Shown one piece after another: positions 29,333 to 40,346 of a stretch of 64,000 nucleotides of DNA (positions are counted from its first letter, which is position 1; each line of letters begins with the position of its first letter). The stretch lies in the NCBI GenBank assembly GCA_946811185.2, contig OX328105.1:46748845-46812844 (forward strand), given 5' to 3'. The translations under genes and the position numbers were made by a program. Below the pieces are notes generated by a model. The model did no database searches and was not told the DNA's origin. It was given only the letters and a program-made list of their open reading frames with translations. The DNA comes from Hippopus hippopus (lineage: Eukaryota; Mollusca; Bivalvia; Cardiida; Cardiidae).

Positions 29333-29535
29333 TTTAACACCTACGCTGCTAAGCGCGACTCACTGACCTTTTGCGGACAGTGTAGATCAAGATCAGACTG
29401 CACAGAACGTGCAGTCTGATCTTGGATCTACATTGTTCGATAAGGAGATATTATTCCCCAAACATAGCAACATTTGGGTTTTTACTATCGAATTGAAAAA
29501 TTTCATTTTAGTTATTTAGCAGGATAAGAGTTAAC
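29333..29535. mobile_element. Palindromic MITE, family C
   Basis: Palindromic core CAGACTGCACAGAACGTGCA with GATCAAGATCAGACTG arms and the family's GCAGGATAAGAGTTAAC end. The duplicate is at 47160-47362. Confidence 0.75.
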
Positions 29536-29881
29536 CTATTCATCTCATTGTCAATTTAGACATCATAATTGCTGCATTAATGGAGTGTCAAGTCTGCGAC
29601 CTTCTTCCGGTTTGTAGTCGTCAAAATCAGTCCCGTTTGAAAATTTGACTGTATAGCTTGAGTAAACCCTTCTGCTGCACTGTTTGTTCAGACAAAATGG
29701 AAGGTCAGGTTTTTCGTGTTGATAAGATGATTTCAATGGAAACTGTTTGCAAGTTTGTTATTTTAGGGGGAACTATTTTGTGCCTGTGACCATAGGCATG
29801 GAACATGGTCTGTCACCAGGAATTGCTTTTTTTCACTGTGATTTTTGAATTGTAGCTGTTGAAAACATTGCGAGAAAAAGG
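29536..29881. other. Intronic stretch, nothing recognised
   Basis: No repeat family or coding signal that I can name. Present unchanged apart from a few substitutions in the second duplication copy (47363-47708). Confidence 0.4.
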
Positions 29882-32800
29882 AGTCAAGAGGGCCGTGATG
29901 GCTCTGAAGTCGCTCAACTGAGCCTTTTGATAAAGCATGACCCATTTCCTATCTCGTCCAAGATATTATTACAAACATTCTGACCAACTTTCATGAGTAC
30001 TGGACAGAAAATGTGGCCTCTAGAGTATGCACAAGAATTTTCTAAGAATTGACCTGCTGACCTTGGTTTTAACCAGACGTGACCATATGAGTTATCATCA
30101 AGAGATACATTCTGACCAACTTTCATAAGTATTGAACAGAAAATATGGCCTCTAGAGTGTACACAATGTTTTTAGCTCACCTGAGCACGAAGTGCTCATG
30201 GTGAGCTATTGTGATCGTGCTGTGTCCGGCGTCCGTCGTCCGTCGTGCGTCGTCCGTCGTGCGTGGTCAACTTTTACTTTGTGTACACTCTAGAGGCCAC
30301 ATTTTCAGTCTGATACTTGTGAAACTTGGTCAGAATGTTTGTCTTGATGATATCTCGGACAAGTTCGAAAATGGGTCTTGTCGGGTCAAAAACTAGGCCA
30401 CTAGGTCAAATCATAGAGAAACCTCTAGAGGCCACATTTTCTGTCAAATACTCCTGAAAGTTGGTCAGAATGTTTGTCTTGATGATATCTCGGACGAGTT
30501 TGAAAATGGGCCATTTCAGGTCAAAAACTAGGTCACCAGGTCAAATCTTAGAAAAACCTTGTGTACGCTCTAGAGGCCATATTTTCAGTTCAATACTCCT
30601 GAAATTTGGTCAGAATGTTTGTCTCGATGATATCTCGGACGAGTGTGAAAATGGGTCATGTCGGGTCAAAAACTAGGTCACCAGGTCAAATCTTAGAAAA
30701 ACCTTGTGTACGCTTTAGAGGCCACATTTTCAGTCCAAAGCTCTTGAAAGTTGGTCAGAATGTTTGTCTTGATGATATCTCGGACGAGTTTGAAAATGAG
30801 CCATGTTGGGTCAAAAACTAGGTCACCAGGTCAAATCTTAGAAAAACCTTGTGTACGCTCTAGAGGCCACATTTTCAGTCCAAAACTCTTGAAAGTTGGT
30901 CAGAATGTTTGTCTTGATGATATCTCTGACAAATTTGAAAACGAGCCATGTTGGGACAAAAACTAGGTCACTAGGTCAAATCTTAAAAAACCTTGTGTAT
31001 GCTCCGGAAGCCACATTTTCTGTCCAATACTCTTGAAATTTGGTCAGAATATTTGTCTTGTTAATATCGCAGACGAGTTCGAAAGTGGGCCATGTGGGGT
31101 CAAAAACTAGGTCACTAGGTCAAATCTTAAAAAAACCTTGTGTATGTTCCAGAAGCCACATTTTCTGTCCAATACTCTTGAAATTTGGTCAGAATATTTG
31201 TCTTGATAATATCGCAGACGAGTTGGAAAGTGGGCCATGTCGGGTCAAAAACTAGGTCACTCGGTCAAATCTTTTAAAAAAAATGTGTATGCTCCAGAAG
31301 CCACATTTTCAGTCCAATTCTCTTTAAAGTTGGTCAGAATGTTTGTCATGATGATAGCTTGGATGAGTTTGAAAATGGGTCATGTCAGGTCAAAAACTAG
31401 GTCACCAGGTCAAATCTTAGAAAAACCTTATGTAAGCTCTAGAGGCCACATTTTCAGTCCAATAATCTTGAAATTCGGTCAGAATGTCTGTCTTGATAAT
31501 TTCTTAGACTAGTATGTGAAAATGGGTCATGTTGGATAAAAAACTAGGTCACAAGGTCAAATCTCGGAAAAACCTTTTGTACTATAATTACAGTCCAATA
31601 TTCTTTAAACTTTTGTTAGAATGTTTGTCTTGATGATATCTTGCATGAGTTTGAAAATGGGTCATGTGGAATAAATACTAGATCACCAAGTTTCAACCTT
31701 GAAAAACCGTGTGTACGCTCTAGAGGCCACATTTTCAGTCCAATAATCTTGAAATTTGCTTTGAATGTTTGTCTTGTTAGACTAGTATGAATATGGGTCA
31801 TATTGGATAAAAAACTAGGTCACTTGGTCAAATCTCGGAAAAACCTTTTATACACCCTACAGGCCACATTTTCTCTCAAATACTCATGAAAGTTTGTCGG
31901 AATGTATGTCTGGATAATTTCTACATGTCAAGTAGGCCGCTGAGACAAATTCTAGAAAAAGCTTGTGTGCACTGTAGAGGCCATATTTGTAAGCCCAATA
32001 CTAATGAGTGTTTGTCAGAGTGTTTGTCTTAATATCTCTGAAGAGATTGGAAATGGGTCATGTTTGATCAAAAGGCTCAGGTGAGCGACTTCAGGGCCAT
32101 CGTGGCCCTCTTGTTCTAGGATTTGACCTGTTGACATAGTTTTTGACCCCATGTTACTCATTTTAAAACTCACGCAAACTATCATTAAGACGAACATTCG
32201 GGCTAATTTTCAACAGTATTAGATAGAAAATGTGGTCTCTAGAGCGTACACAAGGTATTTCAAAGATTTGACGTGTTGACCTAGTTTTTTCCCAAATGTG
32301 ACCCTTTCTTTTTACTAAGCAGAGATAGTATTAAGACAAACATTCTGACCAAATTTCATGAGTAGCCTATTCGACTTGATTTGTGGCCTTTAAGCTGTAC
32401 ACTATGTTTTTCTATGATTGGACCTGTGTGACCTAGTTTTTTTACCCAACAAGACCCATTTTCGAAGTCGTCCGAAATATAATCAAGACAAACATTCTGA
32501 CCAACTTTCATGAGTATCGGACTGAAAATGTGTACACGAGGTTTTCAAAGATTTGATCCAGCGACCTAGTTTTTAAACCAACCTATTTTCAAACTCGTCC
32601 GAGATATCACCAAGACAAATTTATTTGATCATTTTTTATGAGTATTGGACTGCAAATGTGTCCTTAAGAGATTAAACATGGTTTTTCTAAGATTTGACCA
32701 TGTGACCTACTTTTTGACCAGATATAGCCAATTTCCAAGCTCGTCCGAGATATTATCAGTACAAACATTCTGACCAACTTTGATGAGAATAGGACTGAAA

Positions 32801-33220
32801 ATGTGTCCTCTAGAGCGTACAAAAGGTTTTTCCGAGATTTGACCAAATTACCTAGTTTCAACATGACCTTTTTTTCAAACTCGCCCGAGATATTATCAAG
32901 AAAAAATATTCTGACCAACTTTCAAGATTATTTGTCTGAAAATGTGGCTTCTAAAGTGTAAACAATGATTTTCAAAGATTTGACCGGGTGACCTAGCTTT
33001 TAACCCCAGATGGCCCATTTTCACACACCTTCAAGATATTTTCAAGAAAAACATTCTGATTAACTTACAAGAGTATTGGACAGAAAACGTGGCCTCTAGA
33101 GTGTACACAACGTTTTTCTAAGATTTGATTTGGCGACGTAGTTTTTGACGGACGTGACCTATTTTCGAAGTCGTATGGGACATTATATAAACAAACATTC
33201 TGACCAAGTTACGTGGATAA
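29882..33220 (-). mobile_element. 145-bp-unit element, minus copy, interrupted
   Basis: The reverse complement of the element's 3' end (GAGGGCCGTGATGGCTCT ... TGAGCCTTTT) starts here. It is followed by minus-strand 145-bp units at 29920-30176 and 32117-33210. A younger plus-strand copy of the same family is inserted at 30177-32115. The 5' end is missing where the LINE at 33222 begins. Confidence 0.8.
30177..32115 (+). mobile_element. 145-bp-unit repeat element, well-preserved copy
   Basis: Starts with a hairpin (AGCTCACCTGAGCAC pairing with GTGCTCATGGTGAGCT) and ends with GGCTCAGGTGAGCGACTT plus an AGGGCCATCGTGGCCCT hairpin and CTTGTT. After a short GTCCGTCGTC-rich leader it holds about a dozen tandem units of about 145 bp. 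It carries no protein gene. Open frames of about 71 codons recur once per unit. It is inserted inside a minus-strand copy of its own family. The structured ends suggest a non-autonomous element; the mobilising enzyme is unknown to me. Confidence 0.8.
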
Positions 33221-33221
33221 T

Positions 33222-34700
33222 GATAATAATAATAATAATATCTTTATTTAGTGAAGGTTAAAATATTAAGACTTATTTCAAAGTTTTTTTTACAATGTTG
33301 CCTTCAAAATGAGTGGAACAACAATAATAATAATTATAATACATGTAATAATAATAATGAATAATGTATACTAGTCATCATCATAATAATAATGATAATG
33401 ACAATAATAATAATGAATGATGATATTGATGACTGATGTTACTGATGATTGTGGTGTTGGAAAATGAAGATGAATTTATGGCAAGATAATGCTGGAATCT
33501 GAGTTATACGGACAGACACACATTTTTATACTGTGTAATTTTCTGTTTAGATGTGTAATTCCTTATCTATAATGATGATTGTACGTTCAATAAATGTGGC
33601 TTGAACTGTTTTTTAAAGATATGTAATGAGTTTGCATCTCTGATGGAAGTAGGAATTTCATTCCACACATCCATGCTAAAATACGAGAATGCTTGTTTCT
33701 TGTACGATGTATTGAATCTCGAGTTTACGATGTCACTACGAGCACACGACTGTAAATTATAATTTGTGTTACTCGAAAACAAAATAATGTCACCTATATA
33801 TCTTGGCGATAGGTTACTACGACACCTGTAAATTAAAACGCCGGTGTGATACATCTATTATCGTAAGTTAACCAATTAAGTTGAGAAAAAAGTTTTTTCG
33901 ACGGTGTTCTTGAGCTAACCCCTAGTATAATGCGAGCGGCTCTTTTCTGGAGGACAGTTAGCTTAGAAGATTTACATTTGGTGTTCTTACACTAAACTGT
34001 GCAACAGTAGTCAAAGATTGGGAGTATGTAAGAATTATAAAATAATTGTTTCACTTCACATGTGAGATACATGGAAATTCTTTTTAGCAATGTTATCTTA
34101 CTGTTAATCTTAGAGACAGTTTTATCAATATGAAAATTCCAGGACAAATGCTTATCAACATATACACCTAATATTTTATGATATTCAACGTTTTCAATGC
34201 AAAAGTAAATCTAGGTGAATAGAACCTAATTTATATTTAGGACCTATAAGCACACATTTTGTTTTATTTGGATTTACAAGCATATTGTTAACAGTACACC
34301 ATTTCAGTATAGATTCTAGGCTATTCTGGAGATTAGCTTGTATTTCTATAAAGTTTGTTCCGGATGTATATAATGTTGAATCATCCGCATAAAGGTCTAA
34401 ATGTGAGGTATCAACGTGCAAGCCTATGTCATTTATGTAAATTAAAAAATGTAACTGTCCCAAAATAGAACCCTGAGGGACACCGCTAGTTATAATTTGT
34501 GGAGAAGAAAATACATCGTTATGTTTAATAAGCTGTTTTCTGTCATTCAAGTAGGATTTGAAAAGTTCCAGGGACTTTTCAGAAAAATTGTGCAGCCTCA
34601 GCTTGTGTAACAAAATTTCATGGTCAACTAAATCAAATGCAAATTCATTAAATGAATCAGTGTTGACTGTGTCAAAGAGGTAGTGCATACTGTCAGGTTC
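33222..34700 (-). pseudogene. 5'-truncated CR1/jockey-like LINE
   Basis: Minus-strand reverse transcriptase of the CR1/jockey type. It shows D-L-V-D-H-E-I-L-L-H-K-L, S-G-V-P-Q-G-S-I-L-G and the catalytic L-Y-A-D-D. After a frame change come the typical C-terminal blocks L-Q-K-R-A-A-R-I-I and Y-F-S-M-D-V-W-N-E-I-P. The 5' end is truncated near 34700, as usual for LINEs. The 3' end is an ATT-type microsatellite tail (plus strand AATAATAAT at 33222-33240). This copy has a Trp-to-stop change near 33999 that the duplicate (51049-52526) lacks. Confidence 0.85.
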
Positions 34701-34781
34701 AATTAATTAATTACTTATCTGATATAGACAGATGTTAATATGTTTGTCAGTGTGTATCTTTAGAAAGTAAATAGAAAAGGT

Positions 34782-35114
34782 CCATGCTCTGTGAAAAGGG
34801 AGTTTAATGCATCTGCTTATCGACCAAGGTCAGCCTGCACAGTCCGCGCAGGCTGACCTGTGTCGAAACTATTTGCTATTTGTCAATTTTCTGCCTGTCA
34901 AAGGACCAGTCTACCTCTTAGCGCAGGCTGACATGGGTTGAAACCTCTTGCTATTCGTCAATTTTCTGCATGTTGAAGGACCACTCTACCTCATGATTCA
35001 GTCGATCGTTTGACAAAATGGATTTTATTGATCCATAATTATGTGACGACTTGCTTGATATGATGCATCACGTAGATGAGATGCATTGAACCTTTTTTTG
35101 CCAGAGCGCGGCTC
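34782..35114. mobile_element. Palindromic MITE, family B, inverted
   Basis: Starts CCATGCTCTGTGAAAAGGG and ends TGCCAGAGCGCGGCTC, with the core CAGCCTGCACAGTCCGCGCA. A second internal block repeats the AGCGCAGGCTGACATGGGT arm. The duplicate is at 52609-52941. Confidence 0.75.
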
Positions 35115-35300
35115 AAATGTACTTGTACTACATGTACAAACAATATGTAGTTAAAGATTATTTATAACTGCTATTTTTCATCAATCTGAAAAAGGCAGAT
35201 TTTGCATCTTTTTAGTCCAAATTAGAATCGTTATAAGGATAGGACCAAATAAAAATTTAAACTTTATTTGGGCTGATGCCAGGTTTACCTATAGATACTA

Positions 35301-35566
35301 ACTGGTCTGCAACATGCAAAATGGGGCTATCGGACATTTGCATAAAGTGTCGTCTCGGATCAGCCTGCGCAGTCCGCGCAGGCTAATCCGAGACAGCACT
35401 TTACGACTACATTAGATTTTGTCCTACAGTAGACTTGCGTGAAACAGAAAATCACACACGATCGGAAAGTGTCGCCTCGAATCAGCCTGCGCGGACTGCG
35501 CAGGCTGATCCGAGACGACACTTTACGCAAATGTACGAATGCCCCTTTTTGCGTGTTGCAGGCCAA
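35301..35566. mobile_element. Palindromic MITE, family A
   Basis: Ends GGTCTGCAACATGCAAAATG and GCGTGTTGCAGGCCAAT, with two CAGCCTGCGCAG palindromes. The duplicate is at 53127-53392. Confidence 0.8.
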
Positions 35567-35863
35567 TTTGGGTTACGACATGCATACTGGTGTTGACGGA
35601 CGTATCTGAGCCATGATCTGGCTAAAGCGGGTTAAATGCATTTCCGTGAAGCATCACAACTAGTAAGTCATCACACAATTATAGACCCCTTAAATCCATT
35701 TTGTGTAACAAACGACTGAATTACGGAGTGAAATGGCCCTTTGACATGCAGAAAATTTGAAGGGAACAAAATGTTTTGGCCTATATATATATATATTTGT
35801 CCAGTATGTTAGCCTTTGGCAACTCTCTGCACAAAGAGTAGTCATTATTTAATTTCCTTTTAG

Positions 35864-37339
35864 GTACACTTGCTCGTCCTGTTGACAGATGCTGCTTGCA
35901 GTACGCCTATGCGGTCCTTGAGTACAGCAGAGTGCACAAAACCCAAGAAAGTCACCTCCAGAAAGTAGTTTTCGTGAGCCTTGAGGAAAGTAACGTCGAT
36001 GTTGCCATTTCTGTTTTCAGTCGAACATTTCCCAGCTCCTACTATCAGTTATTTTGTATAATTGAGGAAATGTGGTGTGCTGTAAAAGGTACAGTAAAAC
36101 CAAAAACAAAAGCAACTGATGATGAGATGAAGCAGAAAACTGATACTGTTGCTTCTAGGTCCACTGACACAAATGATCACGAGTATATGAAATCTAAAGA
36201 TCCAGAAAGCGACTATTGTTTATTATCAAAGGAAAATATATCTCGCTCAAGCGACGCTTACATATCCCTGGAAGTAAGCGACACTTTACATTCGCTTGAC
36301 GAAAGACAACAAAGTCATCCAGAGGAACATGTAGGCAACGAAACAAACCCCACAGGGAATGAATATTACAACATACCAATGCTATCACCTGTTAGAGATA
36401 AGCCGGCTTGGTTTAATGATATTGCCACTGCTAAAGGAACCTACGGTAACAATGCTGCTGAATTAAATGTGTCTGGACGGCTTGTTGAAGAAAAGAAAGA
36501 GGTAGATTCTGGTTGTAAAAATATTCTTGAAACAAAGTGTGTTATGGAAAACTTAAATGATCATACAGGTACTTGTGAAAACGTTGACAGAAGTAAAATT
36601 ACTTCTGCAAAAGACACTGAACCAAAAGCAACAATAACTTCTGGATTGGAAAAATCTGACAGTGATAACGACGACAAGAATGACTATGACACAATCGATG
36701 AAATTTCTAGGGTATCGTATGCATATGTCGCTTCGATTGAAACTGAGAAGGAAGAGGTACATCAAATAAAACCGAATGGTACTATAACAGAGAGCATACC
36801 GAACATAAATGAGCAGGAATCGTGTGCATACATGCTACAAACAGTTGATCAACATATATCCAATAAAGGTAATACAAGGCAATCATATATTCAGAACTTC
36901 GCGGGTAAAATAGAAGTGATTTTTGTGAATAAAGATATTCGTGATTTCAACTCTGTGGCTATAGTGTCACCTGTTGCTGACATCAAAGGCAAAACTGACG
37001 ATATCAATGGAAATGATCTCATGGCAGCGGCTATTAAAGCAGCCTATCACGTAACCTTTTTCGACAGTGCCCACGAGAAAAAAACCCAAAAGCTGTGCAG
37101 CCACAAGAGCCCAAGAAAATATGCGACATATTCTATCTGCAATCAAGAAGATTTCAGTCAAGGTCGAGCCAAATATATCTTCCATGTCGTTTTACCAACG
37201 TATAGGAGTATCGAAGCTATATCTGAATTCCGAAAGGGTTTGACTACCGCGTTTGATGCTCTGATGACTAAAATAAAAAAGGTAAACAAGAAGGACGACA
37301 ATGCTGTACGTGAATTGGCCCTTCCGCTTTTTGGACTGA
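35864..37339 (+). CDS. Macro-domain protein, exon 2
   Basis: Internal exon. The acceptor is TTTCCTTTTAG ending at 35863. It completes a Gly codon begun in exon 1 and stays open for 492 codons. There is no ATG near its 5' end, which fits an internal exon. It finishes macro domain 1 (G-T-L-A-R-P-V-D-R-C-C, then a V-V-F-V-S-L strand, to about residue 375). A polar Glu/Thr/Asn-rich linker (about 376-664) follows. It then starts a diverged second macro-like domain (I-E-V-I-F-V-N-K-D-I-R-D-F and L-A-L-P-L-F-G-L). The donor GTGAGT at 37340 leaves one base of a codon, matching exon 3. Without splicing the frame ends at 37368. Confidence 0.8.
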
Positions 37340-37532
37340 GTGAGTGTCTTCATTTTATTACCCCATAATTTGTTTTTTTTTTTTCTCCTCAGTGTCGAAC
37401 TGCAATTGGCATAAATGACCCTGTGGTAGAACAATCTTTGAATCTTGGTCTGTAAAAAGGACATGGCCGCTTTAATTCCGTCTTATTTTTTCTATGTAGT
37501 ATAAATGTGCTGTCAATGCTTTTAATAGCTAT

Positions 37533-38352
37533 ACACGAGGGTTGTTGCAGAAGTAAAAGGACAATTGCTGTAACATGAACAATTATTGGCGTATAAGCAA
37601 GAAAACTAAGGCGGATTAAGTGCCATATCTCATGATTATTTCTCCCAAAAATCATCAAAATACATATAACAATAACGAAACTACAGTTAAAATATATACG
37701 ACGCTAAACGCCACTCGGCGCACAAAATAACATTCACTGACGTCCAACATGACGTCGCTTATCATACTTTCTCCACATAGTCCCCACCAGTGCGAACACA
37801 CTTCCTGTGACGTGCGATCCACTTGTCAAATGTGTCTATATAAAAGTCATTACTCGCCCGCTTCCTGAACAAGTTGGTAGGTCTTTGTAGGTGTTTTACC
37901 GAGCGCTTGACAAAACTGGATTACCGCCCGCAACCTGACATCTCCTGTGGACGACATGACATTTTTCTCCGTAGACACTGACGTGATGAAAAACGCTGTA
38001 TCTCAGCTTACGGAAATGCTATGGCGCTCAAATAAACAGGAAATGGCGTCATAACGCCACATATTGTGCAGCCGAACTTTCGCGCGCAAAAACAAAACGT
38101 AAGGATAATTATAGCGACATCTGAACAAACAAATGTTATCTTTGCGTTATTGAAACCGGCGTGCGCCGCCTACCTTTACCGTTACCTTGGAAACTCTGCA
38201 TATTTCAAAGTACGTCAGATAAAATTTCATTTGGAGTACACATTTCGGGAGCAGACATGCTGAACTGTATTCAAGAAAAAATATATGTGTATGCGCCCGA
38301 CAATAAAGCAGCTACAAGAAAAGTCCTTTTACTTCTGCGACAACCCTCGTAT
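37533..38352. mobile_element. Mariner-like non-autonomous element in intron 2
   Basis: Terminal inverted repeats about 27 bp long (CGAGGGTTGTTGCAGAAGTA inward from the left, its complement at the right), apparently with TA at each edge. The inside is a decayed minus-strand transposase C-terminus (the T-G-G-D-Y-V-E-K type ending near 37780-37800) with stops and frameshifts. The Tc1/mariner assignment rests on the TA flanks and that fragment. The duplicate is at 55363-56182. Confidence 0.65.
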
Positions 38353-38636
38353 ATGCAAATTACACCGTATCCGACTCTAGGCGGAAACCAACGATAAATT
38401 TCCGTGACGCACCGCCATTGTTTACAGCTTCGATCGTCAGCCAGTTTTCTTCTGACCAATGTTCGATTTCTGATACAAATCTCCGTGTTTCTTTTTTTTT
38501 TCAATTATACCATATATGTCAGTAATTTATCCATGTTTACACAAAGGACTGATTTCTGTACCATTCTAAATTTTTTGAAATTTGACAGCGTTTTTGCTTA
38601 CCGGCTGTAGACGGGCATCTTTAACTCCATTTTAAC

Positions 38637-38868
38637 AGCTTATCGCGGCGATCATTGTATCTACGCATGTGTTTCCTGGTTTTCTAACACCAGTATTTAG
38701 ACAAATTTCTTTCCAAGCCACTGACTACTTTTCTCACATGCATCAGAGGTGAGAGGCGAAAAATCGCCGAAAAAAAAAAAGTTTGTCTCCGGACATCGAA
38801 CTCGCAACAACAAGGTCACGAGTCAGTTCGCTAACCACTGAGCTACCCGGGAGGGTTAAGACATTTGT
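38637..38868 (-). mobile_element. Degenerate tRNA-derived SINE
   Basis: Minus strand. The box A-like CAGTGGTTAGCGAACTGACT and box B-like GTTCGATGTCC remain, followed by the body shared with the SINE at 38905-39211, strongly diverged. The duplicate is at 56465-56696. Confidence 0.65.
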
Positions 38869-38904
38869 AGATGACACATAAAATACTAGACATGTTCAAG
38901 TGGT

Positions 38905-39211
38905 TGATTGATTGATTGTTTGGTGTTTTACGCCGTTTTCAACATTATTTCAGTTATATCGCGGCGGTCAGTGCACCTATCCATCCTTTCCTGGAGTCTC
39001 TTTTACCAGTACTCCGCACAATTTTCTTTTCAAGCCACTGGCTGCTTTCCTACATAATCATTGTAACAATGATCAGCGGTGGGAGAGGAATGAATCCTGT
39101 CGCAATGACTATCATCAATCCTCGGAAAGAAATTGGCCGAGCCAGGGATCGAACCCACGACCCCCTGTTTTCAAGTCCTGCACGCTACCGACTGAGCTAC
39201 CGGGGTTCGGC
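38905..39211 (-). mobile_element. tRNA-derived SINE with 12-bp target duplication
   Basis: Minus strand. The head is CCCCGGTAGCTCAGTCGG (box A) and GGGTTCGATCCC (box B). A conserved body of about 220 bp follows, with a tail ending in GGCGTAAAACACCAAACAAT. The flanks TGTTCAAGTGGT at 38893-38904 and 39212-39223 are exact direct repeats. The duplicate is at 56733-57039. Confidence 0.88.
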
Positions 39212-39223
39212 TGTTCAAGTGGT

Positions 39224-39526
39224 AATATTTGTCTTTTTTTGATACAACAGAAAACAGTATGAGAAAGGAGAAAATGCTAGTTACCAGCAGTTTCTCCTCT
39301 TCCCCAATGTTTCAAAAAGGCTTCTTCCACGAGTTCCTTAAAACACCATAATTGTTTGGCAAAGGGTTGACATTAATTCAATCTCACAAGATGGACTTTG
39401 CTAGCGGTGCTACTCACGGTGAATGTCCTTTGGAAGACCGGTGCTGTAAGAAAACGTGAATAGGTGAGCTGTCAGCCGTGACACCAAACAACCCGAAACA
39501 ACCGTCAGAAATATTCAAGTCAAACA
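39224..39526. other. Intron 2 stretch, nothing recognised
   Basis: Contains a short hairpin (GGAGAAAATGCTAGTTACCAG pairing with its complement near 39280-39300). A similar sequence is at 20872-20930. No gene seen. Confidence 0.4.
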
Positions 39527-39754
39527 GTATGAAAAGGGACCTTAATGCATCTGTAAAAAAGTATCGATTCAGGTCAGCACGCGCAGTCCGCACAGGCTGA
39601 CCTGATTCGAAGCTTTTTGCTATTGGTTAATTAAGTGAATGTCCAAGGACCATTCTTCCTCCGGATTCAGCCAATTGTTAGACAAAATAGATTTTATGGA
39701 TCCATAGTTATATATCACAGAGATGCATTAAACCCGCTTTTGCCAGAACATGGT
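39527..39754. mobile_element. Palindromic MITE, family B
   Basis: GAAAAGGGACCTTAATGCAT start, CAGCACGCGCAGTCCGCACA core, TGCCAGAACATGG end. It stops about 23 bases before the exon 3 acceptor, so it supplies much of the 3' part of intron 2. The duplicate is at 57355-57582. Confidence 0.7.
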
Positions 39755-39777
39755 TTATGTTACTCTTTATGTTTCAG

Positions 39778-39974
39778 ACGATTCATCAGACGCTACCAAC
39801 GTGAAAGCAGTCTGCGATGCCGTGGCAACTTGTTTGTATAAGTGTATCGCATCTCAGGACAGTAAATGGATGCGATATCTCATGAGAAAAGTTTACATCG
39901 TGAACTGGTGTCCAAGAGTAATCTCCCTTTTTGAAGAGGCATTCGCAGTGGTTCACAGCGAACATCAGACCTGA
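39778..39974 (+). CDS. Macro-domain protein, exon 3 with stop
   Basis: Terminal coding exon. Acceptor TTTATGTTTCAG ends at 39777. Two bases complete the codon begun in exon 2 (Asn), giving F-G-L-N-D-S-S-D-A-T and then helices V-C-D-A-V-A-T-C-L-Y and a final strand V-Y-I-V-N-W. This is the expected order for the end of a macro domain. The stop is at 39972-39974 after E-H-Q-T. With exons 1 and 2 the coding length is 2,625 bases, an exact multiple of three. No clear poly(A) signal was located in the repeats that follow. The duplicate exon is at 57606-57802. Confidence 0.78.
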
Positions 39975-40031
39975 TGACATCTCCGATCAGAGACATCATA
40001 AGAACATGTCTTTAAAAAAAGAAAACACGGC

Positions 40032-40241
40032 TTAAGGATAGGGCACCCTAATGCGGATTCCTGTAACATCGCCTTTCATCGCCGAAAATCGTACGGATTC
40101 GGCTAAGACTCGGGAAATCCGTAATCGATCAGCCGATATATGCTGGTTCCACGCATCGATAACGGATTACCCGAGTCTTAGCCGAATCCATACGATGAAA
40201 GGCGATGTTACACGAATCCCATTAGGGTGTCCTATCTTTAA
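40032..40241. mobile_element. Long hairpin MITE, family E
   Basis: An inverted repeat with arms of about 85-90 bp (TTAAGGATAGGGCACCCTAA ... TTAGGGTGTCCTATCTTTAA) around a central CGATCAGCCGATATATGCTGG. It is almost all stem. Duplicate at 57860-58069. Confidence 0.75.
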
Positions 40242-40346
40242 GCGATTCTGGAATATGAATATTGAACACTTATGTGGTTCATTATGAAGAGAGCTGCAAT
40301 AAGGTTTTTTTTTCCTACTTTTTTTTTGCATTTTCAATCAGATATG

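Larger units (their letters stand above)
22276..35863 (+). other. Intron 1 of macro-domain gene
   Basis: Runs from a GTAAGA donor to a TTTCCTTTTAG acceptor and is phase 1 at both ends. The 13.6 kb is almost wholly repeats: a family-B MITE, the foldback element, a family-C MITE, nested 145-bp-unit elements, a CR1/jockey-like LINE and two more MITEs. The left breakpoint of the tandem duplication (26975) lies inside it. Confidence 0.75.

Noticed and set aside
30461..31512. Repeated 71-codon open frames in the 145-bp array (and at 48288-49339)
   Set aside because: They overlap each other unit by unit and reflect the repeat period, with no domain or start context.
35896..37368. A single-exon 490-residue gene
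   Set aside because: The first codon is TTG, not ATG. Strong splice sites with matching phases at 35863/35864 and 37339/37340 join it to exons 1 and 3. The last ten codons are intron.
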